A stretch of DNA of 64,000 bases from Immersiella caudata (lineage: Eukaryota; Ascomycota; Sordariomycetes; Sordariales; Lasiosphaeriaceae): contig JAULSU010000001.1 of the NCBI GenBank assembly GCA_030512335.1, positions 6,944,001 to 7,008,000 on the forward strand, read 5' to 3'. Below the pieces are notes generated by a model, which ran no database searches, had not been told where the DNA came from, and worked only from the letters and a program-made list of their open reading frames with translations. Numbering within the stretch: position 1 is the stretch's first letter; the number at the start of each line of letters is the position of its first letter. Positions 52,785-64,000 of this stretch are shown piece by piece. The translations under genes and the position numbers were made by a program.

Positions 52785-53886
52785 TCAGGCTCCAGATGCT
52801 TCTTCTGCGAGTTGGTTCGCTCCAGGGTGCATTTCCTCACACTCGAGACCCTCTCCAGGCAGAAGGTCTCGGGTGTCCTGAGATTCTTCAGTGAACCAAA
52901 CGTCGGCAAGCAACTCCTCGGCTGTCGGCCTATCGCGTGGGTCCAGCTTCATGATCTTCAACAGAAATGCCGTGTCAGCTGAGGGAACCTCCCGTGGGCC
53001 AACCCTGTGGAAAGGCTTGGGCGGCGGGCCTTGGGCGTTGATGAAGTTTATAATGGTCATGGTGTCTTCATCGTTGAAGTCGTGGTAAGACTGCGGAAAG
53101 GGCCCGAAGAACCTGTGCATTCGCTTCAGCACGGTGAATTCGTAGTTATCGCTTTCTGTCTCGATCTTCTCGATCCTGGGGTTGAACAGGTGGTAGCCGC
53201 CACCGAAGATGAGGCTAAGCATGGCGGTTCCGAACGACCATATGTCGGTTGCGGTACCCCATGGCAGCTGGAAGGTGGCCTCGGGGCTGCGGGTGAAGGC
53301 GGCACCAATGAAATGTCCATCTTTTGCGAACGAGGAATTTTGGGATACCACACCTCCACAGTCACCAAGCTGGATGTCGGAAAAACGGCCTCCGTTATGG
53401 CCACGATTCATAAAGATATTGTCCAGCTTCACATCTGTGTGAACCATGCCGTCATGGTGTAGCACACGGAGAGCCTCAAGTACGGATCGGGCCACCTGCT
53501 TGATCTCAGGCCTTGACAGCCTCTTTTTGTTTGATTCGGTTAGCACGTCGCTGTCAAGATAGCGGAGGACGATTGAGGGTGGGTCAATCGGGTCCTGAAT
53601 ATCGTCAACTAGCGGGCGGAGGAACCGAGTCTCAGCCTGATAGCGCTTCAGAACATCGGCTTCACTTTTCAGGCGCCCGTGTCCTCGTATGCTCTTGACA
53701 ATACACTTCTCTCCGTTCCGGCTCCTACGTACGAGTCGATCAGCTGATGCGCTCGGGGCATGGCCATTGAGCGGACCTTGCAAGGTACACTGCTCCTTCA
53801 TCTATCGCCCTGTGCAGTTCCTTGCTGATGGTATAAGACGAGAGGCGCCCCAGCAAAAGTGCTTCGGCGCTGAGAAGCCGCCCCAT
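52785..53886 (-). CDS. Protein kinase-like protein of a fungal-specific family
   Basis: Predicted 349 aa, minus strand, exons 53886-53777 and 53724-52785. The join uses a 52-nt intron with an unusual GTCCGC donor, but it restores EGAVYLARSRNGEKCIVKSI, with the beta-3 Lys in CIVKSI and a likely helix-C Glu in LKSEADVL. The catalytic loop reads HTDVKLDN instead of HRDxKxxN, and the DFG position reads DCG in LGDCGG. Catalytic Asp, Asn and metal Asp remain, so activity is possible. The activation segment has FTRSPEATF and the F-lobe TDIWSFGTAMLSLIFGG. I remember an expanded family like this in Sordariomycetes without a known role. Confidence 0.85.
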
Positions 53887-54478
53887 AGCGTGACGCTTGT
53901 CGACGGTTGCCCGACATGACGGAGAAAAGTTTAGGGTGCCCAGGATCTTGACGGATGAAAAAGGGTTGCCACCGGCCTGGCTCCTAAAAAACAAACAAAC
54001 TAAACCAAAACAAAACAAAAAGAAACCTCGAAGTCTCCCTTCACGTCGACGCAACCACAGTGTCTTGAGGATGCGTTTGTTGTGGGCAGCTGTCAGAGAA
54101 GGCAAACCTGTCACATACGGCGTCCCTATTCTTCAACGCCAAACCTTCTGAAATGGGTTGAACTAGGTACCATACGACCACAGCTGGTTGAAAGCCTTCA
54201 GGCAACCAATGCGACAACACGGCAGAACCCTAACCCTCGACGTATCTGCCCGTCAAGGCCCCCGTTGCGCTGCGGTTCGATTGGCTTCTAGACCTCTCAG
54301 TTCCACTTTTCCTCGGCATCCGGACAACGCTACATGCTAAGTGGCCAATGGCAAAATCCGTAAAGCTTCACCCGCCCTCGACCTCCTCGACACTCGCTGC
54401 TGACAACGCTCTTCATCTTCACTCTCGCTATACCAACAACACCTCCCCCCAAACCAACCACACAACCCCCCATCCAAA
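53887..54478. promoter_or_regulatory. Divergent promoter region, kinase and MIX17 genes
   Basis: 592 bp between outward-facing starts; an A-rich stretch lies near 53985-54030. No gene seen. Confidence 0.4.
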
Positions 54479-55049
54479 ATGCCTCGCCAAAGATCCGGTG
54501 CCCGCCCTACCGCCCCGGCTCGCCGCCCGGCGCCCGCTCCCACCCAGCAGCAGACCCGTCCCGCGACGACCTACGCCCCGGCGTCTGCCGCTCCCCAAGC
54601 TCCCACCGCTGCTCCCACCGCCTCTGCCCCTACCAGCCAAGGACCCGGCCTCTTCGCGCAGATGGCCACGACCGCTGCGTACGTCCCTCTCCCTCTCTGC
54701 ATCTCACACCCTCGCAGACAGGTAGCTAACCCTCCCTAGCGGTGTCGCAGTAGGCTCCGCCGTCGGCCACACCCTCAGCAACGCCGTGGGCGGCCTCTTC
54801 GGCGGCTCGTCCACCCCTGAGGCCCCCGTTGCCGCACAGAGCGCCGATGGCGCAGCGAACAACAACGCCTGGGGCAACAACTGCGCTCAAGCGACAACGA
54901 GCTTCACCAAGTGCATGGATGAACATAGTGGGAACATGAACATCTGCGGGTGGTATCTCGAGCAGCTGGTACGTGCCCCCTTAGAGAGGATGGATGGATG
55001 CTAACGAGTTCAACAGAAAGCATGCCAGGCCGCTGCCAGCCAGTACTAA
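54479..55049 (+). CDS. MIX17/CHCHD2-family twin CX9C mitochondrial protein
   Basis: Mitochondrial intermembrane-space protein, 153 aa, imported by the Mia40 pathway. Exons 54479-54678, 54740-54968 and 55017-55049. The N-terminus is Ala/Pro/Arg-rich (PRQRSGARPTAPARRPAPAP), a central Gly/Ala segment reads GVAVGSAVGHTLSNAVGG, and the C-terminal CHCH fold has both CX9C motifs: CAQATTSFTKC and CGWYLEQLKAC. The second motif is completed only by the 33-nt last exon. Yeast Mix17 and human CHCHD2/CHCHD10 belong here; roles in respiration and cristae organisation are known for the animal proteins. Confidence 0.94.
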
Positions 55050-55343
55050 GATTGTGGACACCGAGAGATGGGGTAATGGTTGTGTTGTACGCTGAGTCAG
55101 TTTGGGAGGTTGTAGGAGGGCATTCATTACTTCTCGAGAGCGTTCGGCATTCAGCATTCAGCATTCAGCATTTGCGATCAGGTTTGGTGAGGCTTGAGGT
55201 CCTTTTTCATATTCGAAACAGGACAAAAAAGGACAAAATCACTGTAAAATACACCGTGATGTACAAAGCTGATGCTGCGGGCTTGGCTTGTACTCTCGGC
55301 TCAACAAGACACCATCTGCTCCTCTCAGTTGATGACAAGTCTC

Positions 55344-56954
55344 TTATTCCTCATCGTCATCCGGCCTCGGCTCGAAGTTGGTCTGCGGAGTTGTTAGCTT
55401 ATGCTACAACTGTGATGGGACGAGGGGCCTACCGAATTTCCGTTATAGAACTGCTGCTCACTTCGCCTCTCATTCACCCGCCTTGCCCCCATCCGACTCC
55501 CGTCCCTCCCAGTGGTAGGGCCATTGGCAGGTCCCCCCTGAGGGGTAGGAGCCTGCGGTGGCCCACTGGTGCTGAACAGTGTTGAAAAGAAACTGACGAC
55601 GACCCCTAGGAAGCTAGCGATGAAAGATAAGATGTATGAAATGAGGCCCCTCAACCCGTTCCCGGCAACAGGCGCAGCTGCATACGCAGTCGCAGCGTGC
55701 TTAGGCCCGGGGACCAAGATCAGCGTCGCTGAAGGCGTCAGCCCCAAATCATAGAGCGCCTTGCCTTCCTCCGTAACATCGATGGTCTTGCTCGGCAGAG
55801 GCGTCAGCAAAATCTTAAAGATATACGCCGTCTTCCGCCCACCAGGGACGTCCCCCTTCGTGGTATCATCCACCCATTGCCTGACGTCCTTCAGCGTATC
55901 ATGGCTTGAAAACTTGCTCCTGATGGTTGACCCATCAAGAAGCCGCACCTGCAACGCGCAATGCTCGGTGATCCGCCCAGTGGTCGCATACAGTGGACTC
56001 GCTGGTGCGAACGGGACGTCGTCCTGCTTTTCTTCCGGCTCCGCCGCTGCCTTGCGCATGGCTTCCTTTTCGGCTTGCCTGGCGCGTCGCGCGGCCTTGT
56101 CGTCCTCGATAGCTTGGAGGATGCGTTGGCGCTCTTCGCGGGCGGCGCTCTGCTTCCTCTTGACTTGCTCGACGTGCTTGCGCTGAGCTTCAGGGGCGGC
56201 AGTTTCTTTGGCTTTGGCTTTGGCTTTTTCGGAGCGGCGCTTTTTGGCTTCTTCGTCGTCTTTCTTCTTTTGGGCGGCGAGGCGAGCGGCGCGTTCGGCT
56301 AGGAGGGATTGGACGTTGGTTTCGTTGGAGGATTGAGGGGTGGCTCGGCCAGAGGAGGTGCTGGAAGTTGAGTCAACAGGAGGACTGGGTTCAGTTTGGG
56401 CTGCGGGCAAGGCGGCGCTTTCGGGACTTGGCGGGGTCGACATAGGGGTTGGTGGCGCTGGTTGGAGGGCTTTTCGGAGTCTCTTGATGAAGTCATCCTT
56501 TGATACACCGGACGCGATGTACTCTTTCAGGTCGGCATTTCTGTCAGGTACCGTTAGCAAACTATTTGAGGGCAAACAGTGGTCTTATCTCACTTGATGA
56601 CAACAATGGTAGGCTTCTTGGGGATGGGGTATAGTTGAGTGAGGAAGCCTTCCTCTTGTGACCCAGCCTCGAGGCGAAGTGTTATCGCCTCGGACTGCAG
56701 CAACGGGGTAATCTGGTGATACCGGTTAGCATATAACCTCGACAGGAAATAGGAGCGGATACGTACAGTTTCATTGGCAATAAACTCGTTCTCCCATTGT
56801 GCGCTCTCAGTTTCACCATCTACACTAGTCAGCTTCCGGTTCGTGGTGAAATGAGTGGCGATGCAGACCCACCTGTCACGAAGCATACTACAGACCTGGA
56901 CTGCTGAACAGCAGCCGCGATGCCTTCTTGTAATGTCCCTTGGAAGAAGGACAT
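55344..56954 (-). CDS. UBX-domain protein, UBXN4/erasin-like (ER-associated degradation)
   Basis: Predicted 466 aa, minus strand, exons 56954-56873, 56819-56767, 56712-56594, 56540-55433 and 55382-55344. A thioredoxin-like N-terminus (MSFFQGTLQEGIAAAVQQS, then GETESAQWENEFIANET and KKPTIVVIKNADLKEYI) is followed by a long charged coiled-coil region rich in Ala/Lys/Glu. The UBX domain is LQVRLLDGSTIRSKFSSHDT to TPSATLILVP, and a hydrophobic hairpin follows (LISYILSFIASFLGVVVSFF). This order matches UBXN4/erasin, which docks the AAA ATPase p97/Cdc48 at the ER for ERAD. The last exon gives the acidic ending EPRPDDDEE. Confidence 0.92.
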
Positions 56955-57360
56955 GGTGGCGGATATATCGGGTCTCTCGGGAGGCTGGGGATATGAGAAG
57001 CAAGCTGGCTTCTGCCTGGAAGAGGGGGGGGGGGGGCTGCTTGGCTGTGTCTCTGATGCTGGACTGTAAAATCTCAAACTTAGGATCGAAATACACGATA
57101 TACTAAATTATGGGCAGCACAAACGCGTCGTCACGTCTTCACTTTCGCGGTGTTGCGCACAAGGTGGCTTCATCAAGGGTGATGTAATCAGTTGTGAGGC
57201 TGAAGACGGGACCCCTGCAGGGGTTGGCGGTTTGCCGACAGAGCGAACAGCGGGGCAACAGGGGCCGACGCTAGCCCCAGCGCCAATTGAACCAGTGACG
57301 TGAGAAGCTCCAAACTTGTCCCATTCATCCCACATCCGAGGAGAATCGCCGGTCAACAAC
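56955..57360. promoter_or_regulatory. Divergent UBX/SURF1 promoter
   Basis: 406 bp between outward-facing starts, with a run of about nine G near 57025. No motif named. Confidence 0.4.
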
Positions 57361-58549
57361 ATGGCGAACGGGGCGGCCCTGGTGAATAGCCTCCTGCACC
57401 CTTTGCCTAGGCAAAGGATAGCATCCTTGGCAAGCAGGAACGTGCTCCAAAAAATCACTGCGCCGAGATCTGCGCCCGCCCAGCAGCCCTTCTCGAGCTC
57501 CCAGCGACGACTAAGACAACCCGCCGACGACCCGGGTTTCCACTCCATTGTCGACAACCCCCCGGATCTCGTCCGAACTGGAAGGAAACATGGATGGGGC
57601 CTGATGATCCTCGGTAAGTCGCCCCCTATGTGCCCAAAAGCCAACAGTCCCTAACCCCGAGAAGCCGTCATCCCGGTAACCGCCTTCTTCCTCGGTAGTT
57701 GGCAAGTCCAGCGCCTCAAATGGAAGACCAAGCTTATCGCCGAGTGCGAAGATCGTATCGTACGCCCACCACTCCCTCTTCCAGGACGCGTCGACCCCGT
57801 AGCAATCGCCGACTTCGACTACCGCCGCGTCTACGCGACAGGCCGCTACCTGCATGACAAGGAGATGCTCATCGGCCCGCGCATGCGCGACGGTGAGCAA
57901 GGATACATGGTGGTGACGCCCCTGGAGAGAGACGGCGACCCGGGCGCGACGGTGTTGGTCAACCGTGGATGGATCTCCAAAAAGTTGGCGGACCAGTCGT
58001 CGCGACCTGAGAGCTTGCCCAAGGGCGTGGTTCGGGTTGAGGGCTTGTTGCGACAGCCGTGGAAGAAGAATATGTTCACGCCGGAGAACAGGCCTGATAA
58101 GGGGGAGTTTTACTTTCCGGATGTGGTGCAGATGGCTGCGCTTACAGGCAGTCAAGCGGTTTGGGTTGAACAGACTATGGGTAAGTCTGGTGATTCTGTT
58201 TGAACTTCGGCCGTATCGCTACGGCAGTTCTGTTCTGAGCTATGGTGCTGACACGGCGCTGTAGAACCTGATTTCTCTACACTTCTCGAGATGGAAGCCA
58301 AGGGAAATCCTATCGGGCGCGCTCCCGAGGTGAACCTGCGCAACAACCACGCGCAATACATCTTCACCTGGTGAGTCCGACATTTGTCAATGACTGCCTC
58401 AGGACGCACAACCTACTTCATGGCGTGTACTGATGCCTTGTGCTTGTAGGTATGGTCTAGCAGCTGCAACATCAATAATGATGTGGATGGTAGTGAAGAA
58501 GCCACCAAAGGACACGTCTCAACGTGTCCGCATGAACAAGCATTGGTGA
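57361..58549 (+). CDS. SHY1: SURF1/Shy1, cytochrome c oxidase assembly factor
   Basis: Inner mitochondrial membrane protein that assists maturation of COX1 with its heme. Exons 57361-57613, 57665-58180, 58265-58370 and 58450-58549; 324 aa. After a presequence there is an N-terminal membrane span (IPVTAFFLGSWQVQRLKWK), the conserved intermembrane domain (DFDYRRVYATGRYLHDKEML, TVLVNRGWISKKLADQ, FPDVVQMAALTGSQAVWVEQ, NLRNNHAQYIFTWYGLA) and a second span at the C-terminus (ATSIMMWMVV). All SURF1 hallmarks are kept. Its stop codon lies only 14 bp from the stop of the convergent CENP-T gene. Confidence 0.96.
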
Positions 58550-58563
58550 CGAAGCTCATCGTC

Positions 58564-60182
58564 TCAAGTGACTTCCTCGTCTTCGGCATCGGGCCCTGCC
58601 TTCCGACGCCTTTTTAGCGGAACAGGAGGGGTCATACGAAGCTCTTGAAGGAGCTCACGCGGTAGATGATGATGGGCGAGGGCGAAGGGTGTCATTTGGG
58701 AATTGGTCTGCCGTTGCCTATAGCCATGTTAGACTACCTGTAGAACAAATGTGCACATATAAGATACCCGTGGATAGAGAGAAATAGGACGTACCTTCTC
58801 ATAAGGGTGAGCATATCACTCTCATCAATGGTCTTGCGGTGGGCGTGTTGAGCGTATGCCTGCAAGTCGTCCCCAATCTGCTCGAAGAACCAATCTGAAG
58901 CTTGCATGATTGCTTTCATGGCGTCAGGAGTGATTTTCCCCTTTGCTCCGCTTGTTTTGGCAAAGGTTGTTGCCAATCGCTTCACCGTACCCGGTGGCAG
59001 GGATGGGTATTCGATCCCGTGTCTCGAGATCTTGGTTGTGCGCTTCTTCGCCGACCGCTTTGCTGAGGATTTAGCGGCGGCTTCCTCCTGCTCGACGCCG
59101 ATATCGATATCTACATCCTCGGCACCAGAGCTGAATCCGCCAACGTCGCCTCCCCCTACGGAGCTCTCAACATCAACATGGCTTCCGCCATGCAACACCG
59201 GCTCCTCGTACTCCTCGACCTGACGCACGGGCGACTCTCCAAGCTGCGGCGCCAGCATGACAGTGCTCTCATCCATGCCTAGAGGCACCTCGAAACCAAA
59301 GTCGCTATCCCTCGCCATAGTCTCCCTTCGAGCAACATCCAGCTCCGACCTGTAACCGTCAGCACCACCCAACATCCAGCAAAGCACACCAACAACCTAC
59401 CTCTCAGGTGAAGGCATCTCCTCCCTCCCAAAGTCCTCCTCTATGGCATCCATAGGCGGAAAGAACCCCGAATCAATCCCCCCATCCTCCTCCAACACCC
59501 CCAGACCCTGCCCATAATCACTAAACCTCACACTACCCAGTGACAACCTACTCGGCTGCTCGCTATACGCCCTCCTCGGCATCTCAATCGACTGCATGGT
59601 AAAATTCTCATCCTCTAACCCCGCTGACCGATGCGGCCTTAAATCATCACTCTCATCTTCATCCTCATCGATCGGTAACGACAACCTCGGCCGCTTCGGC
59701 AGCTCCTCCTCTTCGTCATCATAATCCTCATCTCTCTCCAGCACAGCCGTATCCTCACGCCCACTCTTCGAAGCCGACGAAGAAGAAACTATCACCTCCG
59801 AATTCTTCGCCAGGGCTCTTCCGAGTGGTAACAAAAAATTCCGCGGCGTCTCCCTCAACTCGCGCGCGCTGCGCCGTCGACCGCCGGCGCCTTGCCGATG
59901 CGGTGTGCTGATCGCCGCGGCGCGCTGGGTGGTGATTGTGCGGAAGGCGGCGCGCGCATGGGGGGTTGCCGAGGGGCCGGGCTGTTTGCGGGCGGAGGCG
60001 GAGAGGCCGGCGGCTGTGCGTGGGAGGGTGTGGCTTCCGGGGGTTTTGATGACGATGGAGCGGCGGCTGGAGGGGGATACGGTGGTTGGGTCGGCGGAGA
60101 CGGCGCGGCGGGAGGGAGTGGTGGTTTCGGGGGGGTGGGGTTCTGTAGCGGTGGGATGCGGGGGGTGGCTTTCGCGAGCCAT
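58564..60182 (-). CDS. CENP-T-like histone-fold kinetochore protein
   Basis: Inner kinetochore (CCAN) subunit that pairs with CENP-W and recruits the Ndc80 complex. Minus strand, exons 60182-59401, 59349-58795 and 58717-58564; 496 aa. The N-terminal 400 residues are disordered, with basic patches early (RRSIVIKTPGSHTLPR) and acidic stretches later (DEDYDDEEEELPKRPRLSLP). The C-terminal histone fold runs HGIEYPSLPPGTVKRLATTF, KITPDAMKAIMQASDWFFEQ, DLQAYAQHAHRKTIDESDML. The last exon continues it with LMRRQRQTNSQMTPFALAHH and LPRELLQELRMTPP, the CENP-T-specific extension. An in-frame ATG nine codons upstream (60209) is an alternative start. Confidence 0.92.
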
Positions 60183-62620
60183 GTTTAGGAGTGTGGCTGT
60201 TGCGATCAAGGAGATGTTGGCGCTGGTGGTTTAATTGAGCCGCATTGGGGTGTTTTGGCTACAATCGGTCAGAGTGAGCTTTGAGCTGCCCTGGTAGACG
60301 CGTCCGATGACATGGAGACGCGTTTCCGTTGATGGGTGGAGGAGGCTGACCCCACGGTGGGGGCCGACCCACTTCTCCAGAAGGTGGAGACCGGCCGTCA
60401 CTTACACCTTATCGGCGACAAGAGTTTGATTACATCGGAAACAGGGCAAAGAAGCTTTGGGGCGTTTATAGGCTATTGAATGAAAATGGCTAATTCTGGC
60501 GGCGAAGGAAGTGTAAAATGTGCGCACTTGATGCGCGATCACAAGTGAGAGCCTTTCCGTAGCGATGGTGACTCTCTTTGCTGGTGAGGGTGATGAACAC
60601 GAACGGCCCGCCAACTAGAGATTGTAATACATATTACAAACACTCTAGACTCGAGCCGTGTCGATCATAGGACTACCCAAACTCAATATCCGATACGAAT
60701 GTCAACAACTGCGGTCGGGAACTAAAGGGATTAAACACATCACAGGGGTTAGGGTTATTCGCGAATGCCCCAAATCACGATCACTTTTGCGCTTTCCCTT
60801 ATTCAGAGAAGCTACCTCGGTCACAACTGGTGAAGGCCTCTGCATTAGCGCACACCGTTGGTTGACGGCAGCTCTTTGGCGGGTTGGCAGGAGAGTGACC
60901 AGTCCACCGCAACTGAGCTCTGTCGTCCACTCAAGCGACTTATCAAGGGCTGTCACCAGGCCGAATTGAAACAGGCGAATCAGGGGAGCTCTGTTTCCGC
61001 TGGCCCTTGCCGGCCGAGCCCGTAGCTTCGCCGTCTGTTACAGATGTGCGTCAAATGCACGCCTGAATTCCCGAGAGCACGACGCAACAACCTCTCTGGC
61101 TCGCTAGGGAAAGGCGTGGTAGGTTGAGAGAAAGCCATCGTGCAATCGGCCAGCGGGGGTCGTCCGTTTCTGTGGTTGCGAAGACGCACTCTTTGGTTGT
61201 TTCCACTCATCGACACCCGTTGAAACCTTCCTCCAGCGACTAGCGCGTGAGGAAAGGTATCAGTGCTTGAGTAGGAACGCCTGTGCGAAGGCTTGAACGG
61301 CACCTCACAACACCAAAATCCAATCCCATGTTGGTGAGACGGCCCTTCCCAAAAGCGGAGGTGAATATGTAATTCCATGTTCGGATTCGTCCCTCCTTCA
61401 TCGTTCTTGGATAGCATCCCGCTCTTCGTCGACAGTGACCAAGACATCGGAGGTTTCCACCTACGCCAGGCCAGGGCCCGCCTTCGCTAGACGTTTCGAA
61501 GCCCTCGGCGAGCTACACAGTGCGACCTAGACGCAGTCACACCAGGGACGCAACGGTACCAAGGCCTCGAAAATCTGCCTGCAGACGGTGGGAACCGTCA
61601 ATAGGCAATAGAGAAAGACCAGGTGAGTGAGCTCGGATCCCGCATCTGATTTTCGACTTCTCGATATCCACGTTCCCCCGCTCGTGCCTTGCCCTGCACC
61701 CGTCACTCGCCTGCGGTCTCGTTGCATCACTTGGTCCTTGCGCTGCCTGCCACTTCGCTCATTCAAGGTTCACCTTGGTAGGCTGGCTTTGGGTGGCTCG
61801 AGGCGAAAAGGAATGGGCCTGGTTTCGACGTCAGTGACAGCCTCTTCGGATGCCAGGTGACCTTGTAACAATGGCGGTTGGGTCTTGGAGAATCCATCCC
61901 CATGCCGCTTTAGACGGGGTGAGTGGCCCTTCGGAGCTCTCAGATGCCTGAAGTGGCAGACCCATTTCTATTCACCATGTAGGATGGTAGGTTGTCCTGG
62001 CAAAATGCGTTTGGAGTTCCACGCTTGCAGGTTTGGCTCCCCGACCGCGTCGCTCACTGGGCTGTTTGGACTCGTAAAGTGTATGAGGCAACCTCCTGAC
62101 TCCAGTTGCCAAGACCACGGTACGCTGTGTTGCGGCACCACCTGGGCTGCTGTGGGCGGCTCGCACGCACGACCCACAGTGCGGGCGGTGGTGGCTCTTT
62201 ATCGCCCCTTGCTTTGCCCTCCCCAGCTTCGAATTGATCAGACACCTTCCCAAACCATTCCAGCTCTTGCTTGTTTAAACATTTTCTCAGGACGATTGCC
62301 TGTGCAGCTGCTTTGCATTCTTCGTCCCGAAAGCTACACAACAAACGCGACCGCCTCTCTCCCATAACCTCCAACCTCGGACTCTGCCGATTCGGAGCTG
62401 TCAGCTGCTTTCGCTGCTACGGTCTGCCTTGGTATCGCTCTGCCTGGCAACCTGCCCACTCCTTGTCCCGCCTCCCGCCTTCCGACCTTCCAAAACCAAC
62501 CCCCCGATCGGCTGCACCCGATTTATATCGCCATTCGAGCCAGGCATTCCGCAGCCTTGCAGAACCCCAAAAACCTTCTCCGTAACGAGACTCCCGAGTT
62601 AAAAGAGGCATATTTGCATC
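60183..62620. other. 2.4-kb region upstream of Rac
   Basis: Divergent interval between CENP-T and Rac. Only short overlapping frames are visible. A single TTAGGGTTA near 60746 is too short to be an interstitial telomere. The last few hundred bases are C/T-rich and fit a long Rac leader. Confidence 0.5.
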
Positions 62621-63584
62621 ATGGCTGCTCCCGGAGCGGTTCAGTCGCTCAAGGTTCGTGGGGTCCCGTCTTCCGTCGGCATCGACACCGCCAATCCAAA
62701 CTCTCCCCGCCACGGCGGGTAGACAAGAATCCTGTTGAGCTAACTTCCGTCCCTAATCCGCAGTGCGTCGTAACAGGCGATGGTGCCGTCGGCAAGGTGA
62801 GCGAAAATGCGACAAACGTCCCGTTGGTGAAGTGCACATAATTGACACCTAGTCACGTAGACATGTCTGCTCATCTCTTACACAACAAACGCCTTCCCGG
62901 GCGAGTACATCCCCACAGTGTACGTGCAATCTGCCATGCGTTGCGGTCTAACCTCGGCGCCGCTGACAAAAGACCTCGATGCAGCTTCGATAACTACTCG
63001 GCGAGTGTAATGGTCGATGGCAAGCCTATCAGCTTGGGACTTTGGGATACCGCCGGCCAAGAAGACTACGATCGTCTCCGACCCCTATCGTACCCGCAAA
63101 CCGACGTCTTCCTCATCTGTTTTTCGATTGTCAGCCCGCCGTCGTTCGACAACGTCAAGGCCAAGGTCAGCCCGACCGCGACACGTTTTTTTGAGGACAA
63201 GAGCCCAGGTGCTAACATCTGCATAGTGGTATCCCGAGATCGATCATCATGCACCCAATATTCCCATCATCCTGGTCGGCACCAAGCTGGATTTGCGCGA
63301 GGACCCCGAGACCATCAGGAGCCTGGCTGAGAAGAGGATGGCACCTGTGACGTACGAGCAGGCGCTCAGCTGCGCCAAGGAAATCAAGGCGGTCAAGTAC
63401 CTCGAATGCTCTGCCCTGACGCAGAGGAACCTCAAAACCGTTTTCGACGAGGCTATCCGGTAAGGACCGATTCCACGTCCGCCGCTGGAACAAAAATAGG
63501 AAGCTAACTCTGACCAGGGCCGTTCTCAATCCCCGAAGGGAGCCACAGCAGAAGCAGAAGAAGAGCAAGTGCACCATTTTGTAA
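62621..63584 (+). CDS. rac1: Rac small GTPase
   Basis: Rho-family GTPase controlling actin, polarised hyphal growth and NADPH oxidase. Exons 62621-62653, 62764-62796, 62861-62919, 62985-63165, 63227-63459 and 63518-63584; 201 aa. P-loop GDGAVGKT (residues 16-23), switch I with the effector Thr in GEYIPTVFDNYSA, switch II DTAGQEDYDRLRP, base-binding GTKLDLRED and SAL. The C-terminus is polybasic (KQKKSKCTIL) with a CAAX box ending in Leu, predicting geranylgeranylation. N-terminal MAAPGAVQSLK and the CTIL ending separate it from Cdc42. The five introns interrupt the GTPase core, two of them next to the P-loop. Confidence 0.95.
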
Positions 63585-64000
63585 TTCAAACAGGAGTTCA
63601 ACACACTTTCGCTGGTGTCTCACAGGCGGCACGTCAAACAGGGCCAGCATCTACTCGTGCTCTTTTTTCTCCCATTGGCGCCCGACCGAGCTTCTTGGAT
63701 CTGACTTGTCTACATTGCGGCAACATCTCGGTAGATGAGGCGAGCTGGGGGTACCTCGCAACACGGCAGTACAGACGACGAACACCGTCAGCCACCCGCA
63801 AACAACTCAAGTAGCGATAGCGAAGCGCGTTCTCTCGCGTGTCCTATGCTGCTGGCTTCCCCGTCCTATCTCCCCGAGGCGAGGAAGGATTGGCCCGGGA
63901 TTCGGCTTGCGGCTCGAGCTCGAACTAGCTATATCACACACGCACCGCCAGAGTGGCAGAGTTGCATCATCGAACATCCAAGGATATCCCCGGTTTTTCT
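63585..64000. other. Right edge, downstream of Rac
   Basis: About 415 bp of Rac 3' flank with no supportable gene. Confidence 0.5.

Noticed and set aside
54168..54190. CCATACGACCACAG resembling the start of fungal 5S rRNA
   Set aside because: Similarity stops after about 14 bases; internal promoter elements and the 3' half are missing.
60740..60755. TTAGGGTTA as interstitial telomere
   Set aside because: Only one and a half repeat units.

Overview
The window is about 64 kb of nuclear DNA from a filamentous ascomycete, most likely a Sordariomycete. The evidence is the gene style and the gene set. Introns are short (about 50-160 nt) with GTAAGT/GTATGT/GTGAGT donors and CTAAC/CTGAC branch sites. 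There is a RID-type cytosine methyltransferase (the class tied to repeat-induced point mutation), a filamentous-type Rac GTPase ending CTIL, a fungal Zn2Cys6 regulator and a TRI12-like MFS pump. Genes lie on both strands with no operon logic. I saw no plasmid, phage, CRISPR, rRNA or confident tRNA signal. All exon structures below were joined by hand from splice signals, reading-frame phase and family resemblance remembered without a database.

Layout. 2.3-9.6 kb: Zn2Cys6 regulator, ISD11 (Fe-S assembly) and an acidic conserved protein of unknown role. 9.6-12 kb: gene-poor with GA and GT microsatellites. 12-20 kb: MFS efflux transporter, LigB-type dioxygenase, acyl-protein thioesterase and an Ivy1-like BAR protein. 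20-25 kb: nucleoporin NUP53 and ATG29 (divergent pair), then a small single-pass membrane protein. 26.6-28.5 kb: a cytochrome P450 broken by several frameshifts. 29.9-34.4 kb: a GH76 mannosidase with a transmembrane tail, and an EAF elongation factor. 35.7-45.5 kb: the RID methyltransferase and an HhH-GPD DNA glycosylase, transcribed away from each other across a 4.5-kb gap that holds a degenerate ~170-bp repeat. 45.7-60.2 kb: a compact housekeeping block (SET methyltransferase, COQ4, PDCD5, ketopantoate-reductase-like protein, Lrp1/C1D, kinase, MIX17/CHCHD2, UBX protein, SURF1, CENP-T). 62.6-63.6 kb: Rac.

Themes. Several products act in mitochondria (ISD11, COQ4, SURF1, MIX17, perhaps the ketopantoate-reductase-like protein). 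DNA methylation and base excision enzymes sit next to each other. The most unusual structural signal is a pair of introns in two unrelated genes (15.0 kb and 26.9 kb) that carry similar hairpins: the same TGTCTC(A/G)GGAG stem core, the same 13-nt loop length and similar flanks. They are candidate introner-like elements. Two micro-exons of 10 and 11 nt (ATG29, PDCD5) are also supported.
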